NCBI GenBank assembly: GCA_022661535.1
Contig: JAKULF010000009.1
Coordinates: 496,001 to 560,000 of the forward strand
Source of the DNA: Eutypa lata
Lineage: Eukaryota; Ascomycota; Sordariomycetes; Xylariales; Diatrypaceae
Reading direction: 5' to 3'
Length of the DNA: 64,000 nt
In this document: positions 35,381-48,519 of the stretch, one piece after another
Layout of the letters: the number at the start of each line of letters is the position of its first letter
Numbering within the stretch: position 1 is the first letter of the stretch
Translations under genes and position numbers: made by a program
The notes under the pieces: model-generated
Seen by the model: only the letters and a program-made list of their open reading frames with translations
Told to the model about the DNA's origin: nothing
Database searches by the model: none

Positions 35381-38300
35381 ATTCAGTATATCCAAAAGCC
35401 CTGACTAGTGGCTATGGAAGGGAAAGGGGGGAAGGGAGGGGGGACAACGAACACAACATGGGACAAAACTGGAACCAACCATCATCACATGAACCTAACC
35501 TTAACCAACGGGAAGAGGAACACAGCATCCGAGTACAAGGAGCTTAATTAACTCACCTCTCCTTCCGATTTGACACGAGGTTCGAAACGACTTCTCACGA
35601 GGCATTATTTCGAGGGGTTGAGGCGTCCGGGACCTTGGTTGGGTCAGGGTCAATGAGCCTCAGCTCCTCTTTTGGGTGGGATACACAGACGAGACGAGAC
35701 GACTGACTGGGCCTCAAAAGTAGAGCTCCGGTAGGAGGAACTGGTCATGGGATAACGGTTTGGGCTGCAAGGGAAGATACCATTCTGACGAAAAACCATT
35801 TTCTTTTTTATTTTGTTTTCAACTGGATACGGTCGTTCACGTCTTTTACCTTCATAGACGATTTTTCTATTCTTGGACAAATTACACACAAAGGAAACCT
35901 TTTTTTCAACCATAGACTTTGGCCAAAGGCTGCAGAAAAACCTCTGTTTATAATAGGAGCTTCCTGTCCACCGTGAATATATATATTCATACCTGTACAT
36001 ACATATCTATCCATCTTAAACTACATCTTCGTACCTTCATGACCTCCGTGGGACCTTTTGATATACCTCGTAGTCATATATTCTGTTCACCTTTCTGTCC
36101 CAAGGCCGTCGTTACGCCTTTCCTCATCTTACGCGACGTTTAGCTCGGCAGGAGATCGCGAAGTTAAACATCTGTCTTAGCGTCAGGTTTTATTGCATCT
36201 AGTCCTGTTCCTCGACTAGATACTTATTCGGACCACCTGCGATCCGGGGTCCGGGAAATCTCTTTGCTATTAAGCTTCCTATAATCGTCAAAACTAACCG
36301 CAAGGTAGTTAGACTAGAGCCATAACGAGAGAACATGGGGAGGGAGTCACCGTGTTCGGCCCACTAAGTTCCCTTGTGCAGATCCCTTCCCACTATAGCA
36401 GGTTGGAAGATATGCCGGTAAACTCCATTTATAGAGCCCGAGGTGAGATTCTCAGTCATTAATTCTTTCTCTCTCACTAAGCTCTATCGTCGCACGATAT
36501 GACCGTAGAGTCGTTTGATGATTTACTGTCCTTCTGACATTTTCGTATGCTAATTGAGGAATGCTGCTTAAGTACCTGTAGTCTTAGCATTCTCTCGCGT
36601 TTAATATTCCTACCCGAGATGTTGTTATTCTGCCAAGTAGATTCTTAAAATTTAGGTAATCCCTAATCATGCGCTAATGCGGCGCAACGTTAGTAGGTAT
36701 ACATAGTAACGGCCCTACCACGTTGAAAGCAGCCGCCCTGTGCCTCGGGGTCTCCAGGTAATTATGTTGGTAGCTTGAGACACCACCGATGGTTATATTG
36801 CACAAATAACAATGGTTATAATTGATTAATAACGCGAACTATTAAGAAAATCAAATATGCCTAGCTATAATAAACGATCAACCTAGGCCCGATGTCGATC
36901 TGCCCAGAGCATGCTTAACTTGTTTCTGTCCAGCCTTGGTATGTAGCAACCCTTTACCTACACCACTAACCCAAAAAAGATGACGTTTTGTTTCACGTTC
37001 GCTGAAGGTATGCGGTGTCGCTAGGAATATATGCACGTGTAACTAAGTAGTGCAGCCAAGCTGTCATTTCTTTGCTGACAGCAGACGAGCGCTCGGGCAT
37101 TACTTGTTGAATATATATCGGATTGGCCGGTGATTAAAGCTGAGTAAGTATAGGGCTAACGAGACGGAGACGCGCACTAACTCTTCTTGAGGTACAATAC
37201 CTAAGTAGTTAGCTGACATCAGATATTTCTTTAATTACATACCTATCTAGATCAGCCTCAACTGCAAGGTACAGTCCAATCCTTCAATAGGCGAGGGCTA
37301 CGCCGTAGGCCATTATGGTGAACTTTCAAGAGAAAGGACCAGGTTTCATTACTTGCATGTTTATTTGCTTCAAAAAAAACCGCCCAGCTAGCTACCTGGG
37401 TGTATTTTCCGTCAATTGCGACTCAATGTTAACAGGATCTAACGCTCTATGTACATCTTACCAAAGTAGAAAACACGCGTCGCTTCTATCTAGATGGGAT
37501 GTCATGTGGTAATATATGCAGATGGTTCTTCAATCGATCAATCACAGCTTATCAACCCACAACTCGGAATGATCATAACCGGTTTACTAGCGGGGACTAA
37601 AAGCTACAGAGTGCCAACTTGGATGCGTTGCGGCCCTCCCTCCTTTCCGAAAGGACCGAAAAAGAAGAAGGGAAGCTCGGTGATCGTCAGGGCCCGTCGT
37701 CGCAGGACTGCAGCAGCGCCGGCGCAAAGGCGCGGCCCCACTTTGCGCCTTCTGGAAGGAAGGTCCCTGGGGTACCTACATATTAGGGAGGTCGTATATT
37801 ATAGTGAATAGACGGGACCCATCGTATCACACACATACTTCGTTCGTACCTGCATGAAAAAGGGACAGGGAATAAAACTTGCTGCCGGAATCCAGTAAAG
37901 GGGAGTTCATCCCCCCTTTTTTTCTTCTTTGCAGCCTTTTCCTTCCCCATAGTTATATATAAGGTGCAGCACACACACCTGATTTACCTATCTAATATGG
38001 CATTTAAAACGACGAACCTCGGAAAAATTTATGAAAGTAGCGGGATGTCAAGTTTCTCCGGATCGTGTTAATCGGGTTTAGAATGTCACCACTGCCCAAT
38101 TCGTTATCAGATCAGCGCCACAAAGGGGATCCTCAGCGGGAATGACCAAGGCACTAACTAGGATCATTCTCGCAGCTTTGGGTCCGGTCGGACAACCACC
38201 ACGAATACCTAGTCGCTACTTTTTCTCTCTTTCATTTCTTCTTTTTACTCTGGTGCATGGATGGTCGCAGTATATCCTACAGACGAAGGACTATACTATC

Positions 38301-39801
38301 GCACTAATTCGAGTTCCTCTTAGGTACAAATATCTTCGAGACCGATAGTCACTATCTTTTTTACTAGTCCATCTCTTATTGGCAAAGCTTAGCAGCATTA
38401 TATCCATGCGAGTGTTTAATCTCTTGTAGTTTTATAGCTGAAGTGAATTACTGTTCATCTCGTCAGGGGTAATCCTACTATAGGATGATACATCCCCTAT
38501 TCGCAAAATGATACAAGTCAGCCTGATGTCGTGGTTTTTAATTGAAGAGAAGACTTCTTGGCTTATGATAAATACGATTTGTGTAGTAACCCTCCCATTT
38601 CTGTTATTATTACATATTTAGTAACTGCGACAATCACCATCCAAATTAGCCACTGCTGCGATTTTGGAGTGTAGATAGCTTCAAATAAGCTGACAGCGGA
38701 GTAGATACGTAGGTACCTACGTAGCAGTGGTGGCACCTACCACACGCCTGTAGTTATATAGCATCAGTATGAAGTAGACTGTGCTATTGTTATTCTATAT
38801 TGGATTCTATATTAGATGTTGATAATTCGATTGGACCAGGTGCCGCTATACAGTGATTTGAATGGGGTATCCCTCGTGTTCCATGAAGGGGAGACAGCTA
38901 TGGCAGGTGTCAGGTGCGAGATAGCTGCATGGTGGGGCTTGCAACTACAGCAATACGATAGATAAGTCTCAATGTCATGAAACAATGTGTCGTTGGTATT
39001 AATCTTCTGTTTGCATGCTAATGAGCATTTCTGGATATCTTTATCCTGCTATATTTATAGAATAATTGATGAAAACTCTTTGCACGAATTTCCACAACTA
39101 TAAAACATATTGATGACGATAGAAGCCAAAGGTTGAAAATAAATTAGCATGGCTTGTATTTCATAACGCAAGGGGGGCTTCTTTGTCGTTATCAACCACC
39201 CTGGACCACACTGGCGTGGGACTCAGCATAGGGGTCAATGTATTTGTTAAACATCACAGCATTCCTGGCGCCAAGATCCAGTGAAGATGATGGTGGTGAT
39301 GTTGTTATTGCTGTTTACTGGAATGTGTGGTGTCGCGCGTCTTTCGTGCACTATCAGCTTGTAGTTCATGGATTCCACAAATAGATAATCAAGGCCAACA
39401 ATCCGGCTCCCGGGGAAATGGGTAATAATGTTAGAGGAACAAGACCAAGATCAAAATGCTAAAATGGAAGTACTGCTGGCCGCTATTCTTGTCGTCATCG
39501 TGATGAGTTTGCATCGATGTCTAGGGATGAACCATTGCTGCGGCTTTGTAGTGAACACAAATAACTCTATAGGTTATTATGAAACTGAGACAGTGTTAAC
39601 CTGATGCAAACCAGACTGACATTTCAAAATTCTGTAACTGGCGCTATACCTAGTTCATAACCATCCATTGTTCTAGAGTCCGTGGTTTTCTTACTGACGT
39701 GGATTTTCTTACTCAGTAGTACCAACAGCTTCTCACATGGTTCTTTTATCCAAGCTCCCGCGTATCCGTTGCAGCTCATGTAGATAGCAACTTCCAGCGA
39801 G
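35381..39801. other. 4.4-kb gene-poor stretch
   Basis: No supported coding frame. G-rich sequence follows the secreted-peptide stop (35415-35445). A perfect 9-bp hairpin (GGCGCAAAG at 37721 and CTTTGCGCC at 37741) lies in a GC-rich patch. A palindromic ACGTAGGTACCTACGT is near 38708. Confidence 0.6.
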
Positions 39802-42800
39802 ATGGCAGCAAACCGAGAGCAACCCTCAGAAACTTCAAGCTTCATCCCATTGGCATTCACCCTGCCACACGGGTATGGCCAACTGGAGGATGAGGAAGAG
39901 CGTGACCTCGTCGACTCATTCAGCAACATAATCGACCCAGACAGAAACCGACCGGGGATTCGCATCACCCAGCCAGATGAGGACGGGGCTGATATAGCCT
40001 CCCTCCGGCCGAGGTCTGAAACCTCACGGCGTTCTCGATTTATAGAGTCCGTGGACGACCTTAACAGGGCCCAATCCCTGAAATCCCTCGAGGGAATCAG
40101 CCTTCAGCCCGTTGGTGAGTATCACAGTGGCTATCGTGACGAAAACGACTTGTTCGCCCAATATGGTAAGAGAAACCCGCACATTATATAAAAGTGATAA
40201 AACACTTACCATTTGTCTTTAGCTCAAATACCTGCGAAGTGCCACTCAAGGAGGGATGTCCACGTGCCGCGTCGGAGTTGGGCCTTCGTGGCGCCTATCC
40301 TCCTATGCGCATGGTCAACTTGCCTCAGCTTGCTATGGTTGATCGCGGCCACTGTCCCATTTAAATATGGCAGCAGTATATCCTTTGGCCCATCAAGCGT
40401 GATAACGCCAACACTCGCACAGCTTCTGGCTACTATAGGTGCCAAGTCCATCGAGTTGTCATTCGTTGCGGTTGTTGTCACATGCATCGGTCAAATCCTC
40501 ACCAGGAGAGCATTCTCCAAGGGATCTAAGGGTATCAGCATTGCCGAAATGAACCTGCGAAACTGGATTCTGGTAAGTCGTCTAGTTAACCTGGACTGGC
40601 ATTTAAGGACGGATTTTAACTGGACTCAAAGCAACCAGGCAGCATTGTCACCCATTGGGAGGCCGTTCCCCAGCCTATGAGGACTAGGCTAGGTGCTATG
40701 GCTCTAGTCTCAGCAGTGGCCGCGCTGGCTTACACCACAGCATCAGACGCCTTGGTCAGTCCCAAGCTCATTCAGGGGCAATGGGAAGATCGAGAACTTA
40801 AAGGTCAGGTAACGGCGAATTATGCAAATGTATACGTAATTCGCGATTCTTGCGCGACGCCTATCGATACACACCTGGATCCAATCAGTTCATCGGGGTC
40901 GTGTCTCGACGTACAATACTCTGGGCAATGTGAGTATAGTGACACCATGAACACTTCCTCTAGGAGGCGCATCGTGACCTAAAGTTAACTTTCTACCGTA
41001 TAGCATACCGTGATCTGATGGCCTTCATGTGAGTAGGATCAACCAATGCGGTCATTCGGGGGCCATCATGGGTGGCAGTAGCTGACATCCGACAGGAAAG
41101 ATTGGAAGATGATTCGTGAAACACCCAACATGGCCAATGACACCTTACTCGACATGAGCCAGCGGCCTAGAGGAAGGCACAGTCTTTTCGACAACACGAC
41201 AATGTGGTCTTCTTGGATTGATGCCGAATTCGGAGATATCGAACAAAACTTCAAGGACCACAAGCGCATTATCCATCAGACAAGGCTCGTGATGCCACAC
41301 CCGGGTGTCTACTCGGCTGCAACTGATCCTGAGGTGAGTAGCATTTGGAGTCGAACTTTTCATCTATCTTTGTATGCAGTGAGAAACGGGGTATATGATA
41401 GCGGAGGAGGCCATAGTGTAGCGGCTCTAGAGGGCCCCAAGGTTCTGGAGATATGCAGCCTAGAAGCCCCGCAGACGTCTTGGCAGGTCTTTACGGATAA
41501 TGGGATGCTAATTGAAATTGCGGATAGAACAATATCCTTCAGCCCCAAGACCTTGGTGGAATCGGCAGGTACGCTATCCGTGCTAGTGTCGTATCGCCTA
41601 CCATCGACGTATTGTGCGCCAACATGAACGCGTCCGAGCTAGATCCCCTAGTCTATACCTCGTGGCCGGATGCTAGGACTACTGATACAAAAGTACCAGG
41701 GCGAAAGATCGGTCTTGACAACTGGCGGGAGGATGTTCCTGTCGCGGATAAGAAAGATTGGTTTAACGAGACTGCTGTGGATGACATCTTCCATTGGGGA
41801 AGCAAATACGGACGGTGGGCGCCCGCCTTTCAGCTGGTAAGTCTCCCTACGAGATGAGAGAGGATCGTGTTGTCGCCTCTGTTCATAACTAAGATGCCGT
41901 TTTAGTTCCCCAATGACTGGAACATGGTTGTGAACGACACGACCTACGCGTTGTCCGAAGACCAGATTGCCACTGCGGACAGTATTTACATGCTAGTAAA
42001 ATCTGGACTAAGCGAGGATTACACCCTATGCCAGCTCCGATCTTGGGTCTCGCCGCTCTGCTCCACGCAGTTTAACGTTTCTGGAAACGACGGTGGGCAT
42101 ATGGGGGCGCACTGTGATAACCCCCGCGCGAAGGACAGTGACTCCTATCTGCGATATTTTGCAGGCAAGTTTGGAAAGGAAATCGATACTGTCGATACCT
42201 CGGCGGACTGGCGGAATCTAGCGGTACAGTGGCGCACTAGCAGTAAGTAACAACTGGATCGTAGTTCTACTTTCCTTTTAAAGACGGGTTGGCTTTGATA
42301 CTGTAGCTGCGTATTTGTTCCCTGTATATTTCTCTGAAGCTCCCGTCTACAGCGTGGCGAAAGGCGCAACGACTGACAGATACTAACCTGGGGCTACAGT
42401 GGATCTAAATGGCGGCACGTACGATAACAACGCGTCCAACGCGCGAATCCTGACACACCTCGTGCTCCAGGAGCCTTCGTTGCCTCGCTCCCTACCCAGC
42501 ATAGCCGAGGCACTCGCCGTCTACGCCTCGCCGACGCTCGTGATGGGGGCTCTGAAGTCGCCCTTCGAGCATTTCTGGGACAAGGCCAACTACAACGAGA
42601 CGTACAAGCCGGACCCGGAATACGCGACCTTCGGCGCCAAGGTGCGCACGCAGCAGTTCGCCTCGACGGGGTTCCGCTCCTGGCAGGCGATCCTGTACCC
42701 GGTGCTGGTGGCCGTGTTCGGCGTCAACGTCATGTGTGCCTACGTGCTGATCAAGTCGCGCGGCATGGTGACCGATTACATGGACCCCTCCAACATGTTC

Positions 42801-43055
42801 GTGTTGGCCATCAACTCGCCGCCGAGCGCCGTCCTGCAGGGCAGCTGCGGCGGCGGCCCGGAGAGGCTGCAGTTGAAGGCCCCGTACCGGATCGGCTATG
42901 CCCCGAGCGCTAACCATTACTACTTCGAGGAGGCGCCCGACCGGTTCGGGGCGAGACTTAGCGCGTTGAGCTCGGGGAGTGGCGCGGCGTTGTTGGCTGA
43001 TGGGAGTTATGATAAGAGCTACAAGAGGTTGAGCTCAACTCGTCCTCTGTTGTGA
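39802..43055 (+). CDS. Large fungal-specific multi-pass membrane protein, eight exons
   Basis: Exons 39802-40165, 40223-40572, 40632-40929, 41004-41028, 41096-41333, 41528-41836, 41906-42242 and 42400-43055 join to 858 residues with all phases consistent. The fourth exon is only 25 bp. The N-terminal ~140 residues are cytosolic and Ser/Asp/Glu rich. Membrane segments lie near 142-165, 180-207, 262-280 and 736-758. A long, presumably extracellular region of ~450 residues lies between the third and fourth, with conserved-looking cysteines and N-glycosylation sites (NDT, NTT, NAS, NET). The segments EMNLRNWILQPGS, YTTASDALVSPKL and LQPQDLGGIGRYAI resemble a widespread family of uncharacterised ascomycete plasma-membrane proteins. 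Function unknown. The 194-bp fifth intron stays open in one frame and can mislead gene callers. Confidence 0.8.
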
Positions 43056-43751
43056 ATGGTATTGAGCCGACCCGGGCCGGGGAAATGCGAACGGTCAACG
43101 GTCTCTTCGAGGATGAGGCATAAACGGCGAATCGATAACTCATCAATTCCACTTGTAGCCTTGTTGTGTTGGGCCTTCGTCATGGCCCATAAAATCTTTG
43201 GATGTGCAAGGCCACACGGGGGTGAAGTTGAGTCGGTACTGATGTTGACGGGTTGCGAAAATTGTCATTTAATCTTAGTCTGCATATGAACTTCCGCTAG
43301 AAAAAAAGGAAAGGAGTACGCAATTGATTCATATAAAATATGACCATAGTCCAATTGTATAGGGTTCGAGGTGGTTAATCAATGGTTAATCATTGATAAA
43401 CCACCGGTGGGTAGTTTGAAAATGGGGCAACCTATCGCAATTTAAAAAAACCATGGTTAATTATTTCTTTAATTTTATTAATAAATAATGCGTAATTAAT
43501 TATGGTTTTTTAAACTTATAATTAATTACGTATTATTTATTAATAAAATTAAAGAAATATTTAACTATGGATAGAAAAAAAACCATTGGTTACCCATAGG
43601 TTGAAAAAAACGAATAGGTGGGTGGCTAATACGAACCCTACAATTGTGTAGTCTTGGTCAGGGTGAGAACACCTCCTCTGCAGTGACTGTGGAATCTTCC
43701 TCGGTGGGCTGGCCGCGCCGGTGATACCAGTCCAGGACAGCTATGATATCT
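43056..43751. other. Intergenic containing a foldback MITE
   Basis: Space between the membrane protein and the convergent frameshifted gene. It holds the 281-bp element at 43360-43640 and otherwise nothing recognisable. Confidence 0.65.
43352..43648. mobile_element. Foldback MITE with 8-bp target duplication (hAT-like)
   Basis: The element spans 43360-43640 (281 bp), starting TAGGGTTCG and ending CGAACCCTA. It is flanked by CAATTGTA (43352-43359) and CAATTGTG (43641-43648), an 8-bp duplication with one change. Inside, 43451-43503 and 43518-43570 are inverted copies of about 53 bp with few mismatches around a 14-base loop, so the centre folds into a long AT-rich hairpin. There is no coding capacity. 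The 8-bp duplication and TAGGG-type end suggest hAT, but it shares no end sequence with the MITE at 23678, so it is a separate family. Confidence 0.8.
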
Positions 43752-44382
43752 TCAATAACGCCAAGACCAAACTTCACTCTTACCCCCCTTAGGGCGGCTG
43801 TATATTGCATAAGAAGTTGATTCGTTCCTCTTTTCACCGCACGCCCAACCTCTAGCTACATCATAATCCTCGTCAACTCCAACGGTGTGCTCAATGATGT
43901 ACTGTCCCGACTTACACCTAGCTTTCACCGACTCATCCCTCACGCCATATTCACTTCGTCCCCAACCCTCCCAGAAGATCAATTTCTCACCAACATCCCG
44001 AAGCATATACCAGCCAGGACCCTCCAGGGAGTCGACGTGCTGCATCAAGATCTCAATCGCGCGGCAATTTCCACGTTCCGGTGGGACACTCAAAACGCCC
44101 AAGGCCCTGGAGGATGACCGACGTATAGGCTTCGCGGCTAGCTGCCTGCCATTCGGGATCGGCATTCACAGCGGCGCCGTCGAGCGCGAGCTGGGGAGCA
44201 AGCACGTCCCAGTTCTTGAGTAAATCAGACGTGCGCTCAATGGGCGGCCGTGTACTGCCCTTGGACGCACCAACGAGGCCCAGGACATACTCGACGCGCA
44301 TCTCCTCTTCCTCTTCGGGGGATTCGAACAGATCTGGATCGTTCATGCTGGCAGCTTCGATTTGGGGAATGAGTGTGGACAT
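43752..44382 (-). pseudogene. Hypothetical gene split by a frameshift near 44055
   Basis: Two long minus-strand frames abut. The first runs from 44382 (MSTLIPQIEAAS) and stops at 44053 after TWKLPRD. The second continues, one phase shifted, as IEILMQHVDSLEGPGW...  to the stop at 43752. No splice signals fit between them (available GT-AG pairs enclose under 30 bases). The breakpoint is a CG dinucleotide run (CCGCGCG), where loss of one CG or gain of one base would explain the shift. Together they would make ~210 residues. The frame is open upstream of 44382 to ~44457, where a CATAG acceptor could mark an earlier exon. Family not recognised; Trp- and acid-rich. It may be a young pseudogene or a sequencing error. 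Confidence 0.45.
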
Positions 44383-45820
44383 GGCGCGGTGGTTGACCCG
44401 GCCAATGTGCTTGCGGGAGGTGGCTAGAGCTGAAAGAATGTCGGTTTCAGAGGCTATGATATGTTATTGTGGTATGAACTAAAAAGGAAGGGGAAGATAG
44501 GCCGTGTTGGCAATCATTGATCAAGGGAGATTAGGATATGTTATATCCTTTTTGGAAGACGATGCCCACCCACTGGTGCCTGGACTAACCCCTGATCGAA
44601 TATGTAGTTAATGAGTCTAAGATCCGCATGCACTTAGACATCATAGGCTTGGCAAAAATAGATCCCTGACAGAATTATACCCCTTGGCCCCTTAAAACCG
44701 AGTATGGTATAATGCTCGAATGAATGAAGTTGAGGTAGAAGTGTGTGCTGTAAAACTGGCGACTGCATGTACTGTAGTAACAGTTTACTTACCTTTTTTC
44801 TTCCTGTTTTTGGTGGGACTACTATGAAGGACGTTGTCGGTACTACCTTGGGTTGGGTGGGCTGTGCTGCCCCCGGAAACTGGTATACATCTGTTCTTGT
44901 CCTCCAAATTCATGAGAAAATGTGTCATAAACATGAATCCGAGAAGAAGTCCTGTTGAATGTGTTCTGCTGTTAAATACTGGAATAGTTGCTCCTGTCCC
45001 TTAGTAGCTCTAGAAGGGATTGACTCCCACTAACATCTTCTTCGCCTGTTTACTGGATGGGGCCTTCACTATCGTTGCACGTCTCGCGGCCGTCTTGTCA
45101 CTACTCAACGGCATCGTTTTATCCAGGAAGTGCTCGCCATACCCATTGACGCGCAGCGTTCTCCGTGTCGACGAGATCAACTGCAAGCCCCAAAGTTAAC
45201 CCCAATGGCTGTACATCGAGAGCGCTCTAGTGACCTCCTTAGCTTCTTTACTACCAACCCATGAGCCACTCCGAGCTTATGACAGGGCCTATCAAGTACG
45301 GCGAAGCCACATGCATGACGTATCGAAGTAGAAACGTAGTGCTGTAACTCGAATACGTGGACCTGCGGCGATGCAGAGTAAGTCTCCCCATTATCGAATC
45401 CTAGCCTTACCTATGCGGACCCTTCACCCCCATAAGTAATACTAACTAATTTTGCCGTTCGGGTTCTCGGGAATCGGTGTATATCTCTGTCCATGGGTGC
45501 TGCTTCGCCGATAGTGTTGCCAAAAGGGGCCTGAGTCCTCGGCCCAAGCCGTACCTAAATGATCGGAGCCAAGAGATCTCCCCGCATTCCCCGGATTTTA
45601 GCATGGCTGTTATTGGCAATGTTCATCGGTCCAAAATAACCCGAGAGACCCATCACGGACAGGGGAAACATTAGCTTGTTTTTTTTAGGCTGTTTATGTA
45701 ATGGCACGAGAATAAAATAAACTTATCATGGGTAGGTTATCCTGCTCTTGAAATTTATTAGAGCAACTTCCTCAAGGCGACTGTCACATAAGTCGACTTC
45801 GCCGAAGAAGCCTATTCAAA
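44383..45820. other. Intergenic
   Basis: No supported frame. It may hold an unresolved first exon of the frameshifted minus-strand gene and the promoter of the rhamnogalacturonan lyase gene. Confidence 0.55.
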
Positions 45821-47955
45821 ATGGTCGCGTTCGGGTTCAAAGTGGCGGCCTTCGCTACGCTAATCTCCCATGCAGCCGCTCTTCTCAGCGCCGTGGAGAC
45901 GGCTAGCCAGTACGTCCTGCAGAATGACCGGCTATATGTTGCCGTCGACAAGAGCAACGGACAGATGGTTGAAGTCGTTCTCGACGATCAGGACATGCTC
46001 GGTCCTGTCAGTGGTAACTCCGGAAAGGGACCCTACGTTGACTGCTCGTGCGTACCGAGCGGGTTTTGGACACCCGGCGGCACTGCCACGTTCGAACTGT
46101 ATACTGGCGAGGACTCGACAGGCACCCCGTACGGAGGAGTCAGGATGGAAGACACGTACGCGTCGACCAACCAGACCATGGCCCAATGGTGGTTCATGAG
46201 AGAGGGAGAGACAGGAATCCATCTCTTCACGAGAGTCGCGTATTATAACGCCGCGACGCCGTATCTTCGGGGATTGGGCGAACTACGCACCCTCTTCCGC
46301 CCAAACACGGGGCTGTATACCCACCTGTCTGGTAGCGATGGCAATTGGGCACCCATTGCGTCCCAAGAGGCGTTCTCGAGAGGAACTACCGTACAGGATG
46401 CGACAACGTTCCTCGGCGACTCGAAGGATGACCCTTATGTTCAGGAGTACTCTGATTATTTCACCAAGGTATGTCAACATCCCAGGTAGATGCATCAATT
46501 CTATCGCGCGCCTTGACTCATTCTTCTTAAAGTATACATTTGCAGAGATGTGGCGGGATCACGCGGTCCATGGCCAGTACTCAGATGGAAGTACCAGTTC
46601 CGACGGCAACACATATGGTGCGTGGCTAGTGCACAATACCCGCGAGACGTACTATGGAGGGCCCTTGCACTCGGACCTCGTGGTCGACGGCATTGTCGTA
46701 AGTATAGCGTTATTTATTAAGCTGCGGAAATACGATTAGAATGATGACTGACAGTAATTTTTAATAGTACAACTATATGGTAAGCGGACACTACGGGGCT
46801 CCCACGCCCAACTTGACACACGGCTTCGACCGCATATGGGGTCCTCAATACTACCACTTCAACAAAGGCGACCCAGACACGCCGCTAGCGGAGCTCAGAG
46901 CCGACGCGGCCCAATATGCCGACCCGGAGTGGAACGTCGAGTTCTACGACAGCATCGCAGAGCACGTCCCTAATTATGTCCCGTCTTCTAACCGTGCTAC
47001 TTTCACCGCTACTATCGAACTCCCTGAAGGTGCGGAGAAGCCGATCGCCGTTCTCGCTGAGAACAGCCAAGACTTCCAGCTCAACGTCTTCGACCAGGAT
47101 AGCCTTCAGTACTGGGCCGATATCGACCCTGCAACTGGTGCTGTGGAGATCCCTCGCGTGAAAGTGGGCACTTACAGGTTAACAGTCTACGCCGATGGTA
47201 TCTTCGGGTGGTTCATCGAGGACGATGTCGAAGTATCGAGTTCTAGCGAGCCACTGCAGCTCCGATGGGAGCCTGAGAGCGCAGGCCGCGAGGTATGGCG
47301 AATCGGAACACCGGATAAGTCTTCGGGGGAGTACAAGCACGGCTACGCACCGGACACATCCAAGCCGCTCGAGCCCGAGCAGCACCGGATCTACTGGGCA
47401 GCGTGGGACTTCCCCACCGACTTCCCCGAGGGCGTCGCATTCACAATCGGCGAGAGCGACGAGGCCGAGGACTTCAACTACGTGCACTGGAGCGTGTTCG
47501 GCGGGAACGGAAACTCGGTGCGCCCGGACCCCGTGTACGAGAACGTCAACAACTGGACGGTGCTGTTCGACCTGGCGCAGGCCGATATTGAAGGCGCCAC
47601 GACCGCGACGCTGACGGTGCAGCTCGCGGGCGTCAAGACGGCCAACGGCAACGATCGGTGGGCCGACAAGCCGGACGAGCCGTACTCGAACCTGCCGTAC
47701 ACGGTGGCTCTGAACGGGCGCGACGTCGAGACGTGGGCTATCCCCAAGCTCCGGAGCGGGTCATGCGGTGTGCGCAGTGCCGTCGTGTGCCAGAACTTCG
47801 GGCACAAGTTCGAGTTCGCGGTCGATGCATTCTTGCTCGAGGGCGCCAATGAGCTCGTCCTGAGCTTGCCGTTCAACGCTACCAATCGGGAGACCGCGCA
47901 GCTACCTGGCACTACGTATCTGCAATACGACGCTCTCCGATTGGAGTTGGCGTGA
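45821..47955 (+). CDS. rglB: Secreted rhamnogalacturonan lyase, polysaccharide lyase family 4
   Basis: Exons 45821-46468, 46533-46697 and 46768-47955, with phase-0 introns of 64 and 70 bp, give 666 residues, close to the length of Aspergillus RglB-type enzymes. A signal peptide covers ~1-20. The N-terminal beta-sandwich lyase domain runs to ~290, and WRDHAVHGQY (223-232) holds the histidine (probably His229) equivalent to the PL4 catalytic His. A fibronectin-III-like domain (~335-420) and a C-terminal carbohydrate-binding-like domain (~430-666) follow the usual PL4 order. The enzyme cleaves the rhamnose-galacturonate backbone of pectin by beta-elimination outside the cell, pointing to a plant-associated or saprotrophic lifestyle. 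The P450 A gene starts 565 bases downstream on the same strand. The symbol is by family resemblance. Confidence 0.88.
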
Positions 47956-48519
47956 TAAGAGGGAGGGTGATGGGTGATGTAATACATACCTAGCGCGAGA
48001 CTATCTATAAAGAGAGTTCTGCTCCGTCTTGTTCCGATGTCGCCGGATGGTAGCATCCGTGTGAAGGTGTTTATCGTCCTATAGCAGAATCGCAGCAAGT
48101 CTTAGCTAAAATATATCTTGAGTATTGTTATTGGCTTTAATTCCTTTGATGTTACGCTGACTTTGTTCCATATGCTTTTCACTTGATGCACCTAGAAATC
48201 ATGGAGCTTCTGGACCCGACGATCTGCTATCACGATGAATGCCGACCAATGGCTAGCTATACAGCTGTGCTACTCTGACATGCGTCTGCATAGCACTTGG
48301 TTACACGACCCCGCAGTGAACCACGCTTTATCATATGGTGTATACTTTGAGATAGGGGTTAGTGGGTGTTGCAGATGTTGCACGATATATTGCTCTAGAA
48401 TAGGCCACTCACACCCCCGCTTAGTTTGGTGACATTCACTTAAATCCGTTAATAAATACCATCATTTCCCGGATATCCTGGTCGCAGCATCTCTTGCAGA
48501 TTCAACATCGGCTTCCTGT
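47956..48519. other. Intergenic, likely terminator and P450 A promoter
   Basis: No frame of interest. It separates two same-strand genes. Confidence 0.6.

Noticed and set aside
41109..41627. 172-codon continuous frame as a single exon of the membrane protein
   Set aside because: Its end loses family similarity. A 194-bp intron plus a new frame restores the conserved segment and the rest of the protein.
47195..47614. 139-codon frame inside the rhamnogalacturonan lyase exon
   Set aside because: Shifted-frame shadow rich in Ser, Thr and Arg within a well-supported exon.
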